From: Acinetobacter sp. ANC 4169
GTDB taxonomy: Bacteria > Pseudomonadota > Gammaproteobacteria > Pseudomonadales > Moraxellaceae
DNA: 64,000 nucleotides
Direction of reading: 5' to 3'
Assembly: GCF_002135355.1 (NCBI RefSeq)
Contig: NZ_NEGE01000006.1
Location: 105,527 to 169,526 of the forward strand
A model generated the notes under the pieces. It made no database searches. It had not been told where the DNA came from and saw nothing but the letters and a program-made list of their open reading frames with translations. How positions within the stretch are numbered: the first letter of the stretch is position 1; each line of letters starts with the position of its first letter. The position numbers and the translations under genes are program-made. Positions 60,012 through 64,000 of the stretch are shown one piece after another.

Positions 60012-61139
60012 TTATACAGCAGTGATCGTACCTAAAATACGATAACCTGCAGCACCTGTTACTGCAGGCAGGTTGCCACTTTGCTGATTCACAAAGCGCA
60101 TCGCCAACCATGCAAAAGCAGTGGCTTCCACCCAGGTTGGGCTTAGACCTAAATCGGCAGTAGTTTGTACCGTCCATTCGTGTTTGCGTAAACGCCAGCG
60201 TAATTGTTCAAGTAAGTTCGAGTTATAGGCACCGCCACCGCAGACATAAACTTCACCAGTTGCCATGTCGGAACGGTAGATGGCTTTTTTTATCGCGCGG
60301 GTGGTGAGTTTCATTAAAGTCGCCTGGATATTTTCAGGCGTATCTTCTAACTCGTCATATTCAAGGTCATTACGCCAATCGAGAATCTGTTCATCTAACC
60401 ATTCAAGGTTGAAGTCTTCACGACCAGTACTTTTAGGCGGTTCTTTTGAGAAGAATTCATGGGCTTGCAAGCGGTCGAGCAGGCTGCGGATCGGTTGTCC
60501 GTATGCTGCCCAGTTGCCATTTTCATCGTAAGGCTGACCAGTGTAACGGTGGCACCAGGCATCCATGAGAATGTTGGCGGGGCCGGTATCAAAGCCAAAT
60601 ACTGCTTCGGGTTTGCCTGCAGGCAACATGCTGACATTGGCAATTCCGCCCAAATTCAGAATCACACGATGAATGCTGTCATGCTGGAACAAGGCTTGAT
60701 GAAATGCGGGAACCAAGGGAGCACCTTGTCCGCCAGCAGCCATATCACGACGACGAAAATCTGAAATCACCGGAATTTGCGTCATTTCGGTAATGATATT
60801 GGGATCACCAATTTGCAAGGTAAAGCCATGTTCGGGGCGGTGGCGAATGGTTTGTCCATGCGAACCAATGGCTTTAATTTGAGTGCGATCTAAATGATTC
60901 TTTTCAATCAGCTCATTAATACCATGACCAATCATCTGTGCTAAAGCAACATCAGCTTTACCCATACGATCAATTTCATTATCGCCAGGTAAAGTGAGGG
61001 CCATCAACTCATCACGTAGGTCCGGATCAAAAGGCAGAGTGAGGGTGGCATGAAGCTGTAAAGGATCAAAAGAAGCAGCAACAATATCGACACCATCCAT
61101 GCTCGTGCCGGTCATTACCCCAATATAGATCGCTGTCAT
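60012..61139 (-). CDS. anmK: anhydro-N-acetylmuramic acid kinase
   Basis: Cell-wall recycling kinase that opens and phosphorylates 1,6-anhydroMurNAc. 375 residues from the ATG at 61139; the frame to 61190 adds a non-conserved lead and overlaps the tyrS promoter region. Motifs: IGVMTGTSMDGVDIV at the start (phosphate-binding loop), GSHGQTIRHRP, NLGGIANVSML, FDTGPANILMD and VCGGGAYN. Transcribed divergently from tyrS with only about 80 bases between, and convergent with the transglycosylase gene. Confidence 0.96.
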   Translation of the reverse strand: MTAIYIGVMTGTSMDGVDIVAASFDPLQLHATLTLPFDPDLRDELMALTLPGDNEIDRMGKADVALAQMIGHGINELIEKNHLDRTQIKAIGSHGQTIRHRPEHGFTLQIGDPNIITEMTQIPVISDFRRRDMAAGGQGAPLVPAFHQALFQHDSIHRVILNLGGIANVSMLPAGKPEAVFGFDTGPANILMDAWCHRYTGQPYDENGNWAAYGQPIRSLLDRLQAHEFFSKEPPKSTGREDFNLEWLDEQILDWRNDLEYDELEDTPENIQATLMKLTTRAIKKAIYRSDMATGEVYVCGGGAYNSNLLEQLRWRLRKHEWTVQTTADLGLSPTWVEATAFAWLAMRFVNQQSGNLPAVTGAAGYRILGTITAV

Positions 61140-61220
61140 GATTATTCTTAAGCCTGCAATGTGCTGAAAAAGTGTTAGTATATCGCACAAATTGAATAAC
61201 TGATGTATTTGGGTTTTGTG

Positions 61221-62435
61221 ATGTCAAATTTCCTGCCGGCTGAAGAACAACTTGCCCTCATCCAACGAGGCACACACGAAATTATTTCTGAAGAAGATCT
61301 TCTGAAGAAATTAAAACAGAATCGACCACTGAAAATTAAAGCAGGTTTTGACCCAACTGCCCCTGATTTGCACTTAGGTCATACGGTTTTAATTAATAAA
61401 TTGAAAGTGTTTCAAGATTTGGGCCATGAAGTTTATTTCTTGATCGGTGACTACACTGCCATGATCGGTGACCCGACAGGCAAGAGCGCAACACGTCCGC
61501 CTTTGTCGCGTGAAAAAGTGCTGGAAAATGCAAAAACTTATCAAGAACAAGTATTTAAAATCCTTGATCCAGCAAAAACTAAAGTGGTGTTCAACTCTGA
61601 GTGGTTTGCTCAAAAAACTGCAGCTGATTTAATCCAGTTGGCTTCGCAGCAGACTGTGGCGCGTATGCTGGAACGTGACGACTTCACCAAGCGTTATAAC
61701 AGCCATCAACCGATTGCGATCCACGAATTTTTGTATCCCTTGGTGCAAGGTTATGACTCGGTAGCACTCGAAGCTGACGTGGAATTGGGTGGTACAGACC
61801 AAACCTTTAACTTGTTGATGGGTCGTACCTTGCAGGGTCGTTATGAGCAGGAAGCACAAGTCTGCATTACTGTGCCCATTCTTGAAGGTTTAGATGGCGT
61901 GAATAAAATGTCTAAATCTTTGGGTAACTACATTGCAGTATTTGATGCACCGGGCGCGATGTACCAAAAAGTACTTTCTATGCCAGATGCCTTAATTGAA
62001 CGTTACTTTGACTTACTCAGCTTTAAATCAGTTGAAGAAATTCAAGCGCTGTTAAAAGAGGTGGCTGAAGGTCGTAACCCGCAAGAAGTGAAGAAAATTC
62101 TTGCGCTTGAGCTGGTTGAGCGTTTCCATGGTGCGGAAGCTGCTGCAACTGCACATAAAGGTGCGGGCAACCTGATTACTGAGGGTGAACTTCCAGAAGG
62201 TACTCCGGAAGTGACCATTTCACGTGGTGAATATGGTGGTGAAATCTTTATTGCTTCTATCTTGCGTGCTGCTGGTTTAACCAAAAATGCCGCTCAGGCA
62301 AAAGATGCGGTAGGCCGTGGTGCGGTAAAAGTAGATTGGGAGTCAGTTGATGGCAATTTCTCGGTGAAAGAGAACGTCACTTTAATCATTCAAGCCAGCA
62401 AAAAAGCAATTGCAAAAGTCACTTTTGTTGATTAA
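61221..62435 (+). CDS. tyrS: tyrosyl-tRNA synthetase
   Basis: Class I aminoacyl-tRNA synthetase of 404 residues from the ATG at 61221; an upstream in-frame ATG at 61203 is less likely. The HIGH-type motif is present as HLGH in [13 protein letters not shown], then [15 protein letters not shown], the tyrosine-specific [19 protein letters not shown] and the KMSKS loop. A C-terminal S4-like domain (GAVKVDWES) follows. The sequence is of the TyrZ-like long-branch type common in Acinetobacter and pseudomonads. Confidence 0.96.
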   Translation: MSNFLPAEEQLALIQRGTHEIISEEDLLKKLKQNRPLKIKAGFDPTAPDLHLGHTVLINKLKVFQDLGHEVYFLIGDYTAMIGDPTGKSATRPPLSREKVLENAKTYQEQVFKILDPAKTKVVFNSEWFAQKTAADLIQLASQQTVARMLERDDFTKRYNSHQPIAIHEFLYPLVQGYDSVALEADVELGGTDQTFNLLMGRTLQGRYEQEAQVCITVPILEGLDGVNKMSKSLGNYIAVFDAPGAMYQKVLSMPDALIERYFDLLSFKSVEEIQALLKEVAEGRNPQEVKKILALELVERFHGAEAAATAHKGAGNLITEGELPEGTPEVTISRGEYGGEIFIASILRAAGLTKNAAQAKDAVGRGAVKVDWESVDGNFSVKENVTLIIQASKKAIAKVTFVD

Positions 62436-62457
62436 GCATATGCTAAGCTATTGAAAT

Positions 62458-62488
62458 AAAAGCAGGCTTTGGCCTGCTTTTATTTTTT
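62458..62488 (+). terminator. terminator of tyrS
   Basis: AAAGCAGGC / GCCTGCTTT stem with a short loop and T-run. Confidence 0.9.
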
Positions 62489-62965
62489 ATACCGTATATT
62501 AATATTTTAAATAATCAAATTCAAAAAAAAGCTTATAAAAACAATACTTAAATTTTGCCAAATTGGTTGCAATATTTTTTTCTTATGTATAAGATTTATC
62601 CATCTAGACATTGTGTAGAAAACATATCTAGAGGGTACGTGTATAACAAAAAGCTCCACAATTTTACGTCTCTTCCCCAAGGGACTTTTTTTAATTTTTT
62701 ACAGATAACTATAATAATGACACGATGGATCGCATAAAGATTCAACTCCGAGGGAGAGATTTTGGGAGAGATCTCTTCCTTTTTTTATTTCTAAAATTTC
62801 ACCTTTACTTTCGATGTTCTCATTTAAGAATCACATTTTTTATTTGCTTCAAATACCGTGAAGATTGCCCGAGAGATACTGACATCCAGAAAATTATCAG
62901 TATGCTGATAGTATGAGGTCTCAAAGAAGATCTATAAATTTAAAATAAGAGGGTGAACAGCATTT
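62489..62965. other. intergenic region with a possible hairpin terminator
   Basis: AT-rich, with no credible gene. A hairpin GGGAGAGAT ... ATCTCTTCC followed by seven T residues near 62752-62785 could end a short rightward transcript, but no coding frame or recognisable RNA precedes it. The remainder is featureless. Confidence 0.4.
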
Positions 62966-63259
62966 ATGTACCACTACCAGACTCAGGATATTTTCGATCA
63001 GGAAGTTGATTTCATTTTGCGATTTCTATTTGAATACGAGCCCCCTGAACAGAAGCGGAAATCCTTTGAGCTGGCTCATGCTTTATTACAGCAATTAGAT
63101 CTTGCCTCACACTATCTTCTTTTTTCCTTAGTCAAAGAACGTTTACCACGTCGAGCTAAACTATTATTTGCTGCTGAAGACTATAGTGGCAAGAAAGAAG
63201 TGATTGAAGAAGTCATGCAACCCTGGTTAGGGCGTAACAATCCCAAATATGCAGCTTAA
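62966..63259 (+). CDS. hypothetical protein (97 aa)
   Basis: No family recognised. Compact, charged and predicted mostly helical (IFDQEVDFILRFLFEYE, then KSFELAHALLQQLDLASHYLLFSLVKERLP), with a Lys/Glu-rich third helix and C-terminus PWLGRNNPKYAA. No signal or membrane segment; probably cytosolic. GAGGGTGAA provides a ribosome site. It stands alone ahead of the second rRNA operon. The balanced composition and good start support a real gene. Confidence 0.65.
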   Translation: MYHYQTQDIFDQEVDFILRFLFEYEPPEQKRKSFELAHALLQQLDLASHYLLFSLVKERLPRRAKLLFAAEDYSGKKEVIEEVMQPWLGRNNPKYAA

Positions 63260-63692
63260 GTCTTAAAATCCTATTTAGCTTTATATAGGTCTGAAATTAA
63301 GTTTTTATCTTATCTAAAGCTTAATAAAGATAATTTACTTGTTTTTGGCTACTTAAAATCTGGAATTAGAAGGAAAAGCCTCTAAAAGCAGCAGACTGAG
63401 TTTGTTGACGTGCCTTATATCTATAAGTCGGATAGCAAACAGCAAAATATGTAACCTGATATAAGGAAGTTTCGGAGGATTCTGGATACAGAGCTGAAAT
63501 TACACAGTCTTATTAAAATTTAGCGCTTTTTTGATAGCTATTAGGTCTTAATGAAAATAGTGGTATTAAATTGAATTGCACTGAATACAGGTTTTTTTTC
63601 ATAAAAACGCTCAAAATTTAGATGAAAAAGTGATTTTTTGGTGATTTTCGTTGAAAAAAGATACATACGTGAAAAATATAGTGAATTGGGGG
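63260..63692. other. intergenic region upstream of rRNA operon 2
   Basis: No gene. The A/T tracts at about 63580-63690 immediately upstream of the -35 could act as an UP element, but no second promoter stands out. An 87-codon leftward frame across 63541-63804 overlaps the promoter and leader and is not credible. Confidence 0.5.
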
Positions 63693-63720
63693 TTGCAATG
63701 ATTCTGAAATCCTCTAGAAT
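63693..63720 (+). promoter_or_regulatory. promoter of rRNA operon 2
   Basis: TTGCAA (63693-63698), 16-base spacer, TAGAAT (63715-63720), then a C-rich discriminator GCACCCC; about 270 bases before the 16S gene, the same distance as in operon 1 but a different sequence. Confidence 0.78.
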
Positions 63721-63820
63721 GCACCCCATACCGACGAGATAGACGGAAACGAACGAAACGCGAAGCGTTGAGTTGTTAAGTTTATTCAGTCCAGCTTCTA
63801 GCACTGACGAGGTGTTAGAA

Positions 63821-63989
63821 AGATCATTAAGAGATTATGAAGAACAACTTGTGTGGATTTTTACTGGTTGATCGATCGAAATTATTTTCATTGATTGATG
63901 GTAGAAATGACTCGAAGTTTATTTGAGAAATATTTGTCAGAAAATTGATGAGCCAAGATTGGTGCCCTTTAAAGGTACTACTGATTTTA
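63821..63989 (+). repeat. 16S leader, copy 2 of the 169-base repeat
   Basis: Matches 10897-11065 on the other strand with one difference seen. It contains the 5' arm of the 16S processing stem (GAAGAACAACTTGTGTGG). Confidence 0.9.
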
Positions 63990-64000
63990 AACTGAAGAGT
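63990..64000 (+). rRNA. rrs: 16S ribosomal RNA of a second rRNA operon, first 11 bases only
   Basis: The window ends AACTGAAGAGT, identical to the 5' end of the complete 16S gene at 10896, after the same 169-base leader and behind an rRNA-type promoter. Only the beginning is inside the window. Confidence 0.85.

Noticed and set aside
62725..62916. Rightward 63-codon frame before the hypothetical gene at 62966
   Set aside because: Phe-rich and overlapping a hairpin; no ribosome site.

Overview
The window is a stretch of Acinetobacter chromosome, probably a species outside the A. baumannii core, centred on the replication origin. The genus call rests on three things: the gene content (a BlsA-like BLUF photoreceptor, three AdeT-type periplasmic proteins in tandem, sspAB, mpl, purEK); the dnaA-dnaN-recF-gyrB / rpmH-rnpA-yidD-yidC-mnmE core; and moderate-to-low GC with many AT-only intergenic tracts. 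No database search was run, so the species is not assigned.

Layout. oriC lies at about 35.5-36.1 kb between dnaA (minus) and rpmH (plus). To its left the replication genes dnaA, dnaN, recF and gyrB run leftward; to its right rpmH, rnpA, yidD, yidC and mnmE run rightward. A complete rRNA operon (16S, tRNA-Ile, tRNA-Ala, 23S, 5S) reads leftward at 10.9-5.4 kb. A second operon reads rightward and begins with the last 11 bases of the window. The two therefore bracket oriC as a large inverted repeat, both transcribed away from the origin. Other blocks: 0-5.2 kb rsmA, pdxA, rplM-rpsI, sspAB; 11-15 kb a cyclophilin, an ADC-fold protein, an esterase and two lipoproteins; 15.9-20.7 kb grpE, dnaK, a small membrane protein inserted next to a duplicated dnaK tail, and a metzincin-type protease; 20.8-27 kb erpA, the AdeT-like triplet and an ABC-F ATPase; 27-28.6 kb a decayed alcohol dehydrogenase and a DnaA-box/iteron cluster; 40-42 kb a degraded stretch with small genes; 42-49.5 kb MFS, an RcnR-like regulator with a CDF metal exporter, dsbC, hpt, guaD, and terC behind a yybP-ykoY riboswitch; 49.6-56 kb a frameshifted MFS gene, paired acetyltransferases, an alcohol dehydrogenase, a BLUF protein and mpl; 56-62.5 kb purE-purK, a second AT-rich DnaA-box cluster, a lytic transglycosylase, anmK and tyrS.

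How the parts fit. Much of the window is chromosome maintenance and translation: initiation (dnaA/oriC), clamp, repair and gyrase, ribosomal proteins, rRNA, RNase P protein and membrane insertion. Three parS-like palindromes (12.7, 32.4 and 44.7 kb) mark an origin-proximal ParB-loading domain. Cell-wall recycling is represented by mpl, anmK and a MltB-like transglycosylase. Metal homeostasis is represented by the RcnR/CDF pair and the riboswitch-controlled TerC.

The most unusual signal is an AT-only palindrome, TTTAAATTTAAA (and GAATTTAAA variants). It occurs in three intergenic regions: oriC itself, about 7 kb to its left (three copies on an exact 19-bp period beside DnaA boxes), and about 22 kb to its right (about 14 copies plus two DnaA boxes). 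All nine exact TTATCCACA boxes I found lie in these three clusters. They look like origin satellites or initiator-titration sites and are the best candidate here for something undescribed.
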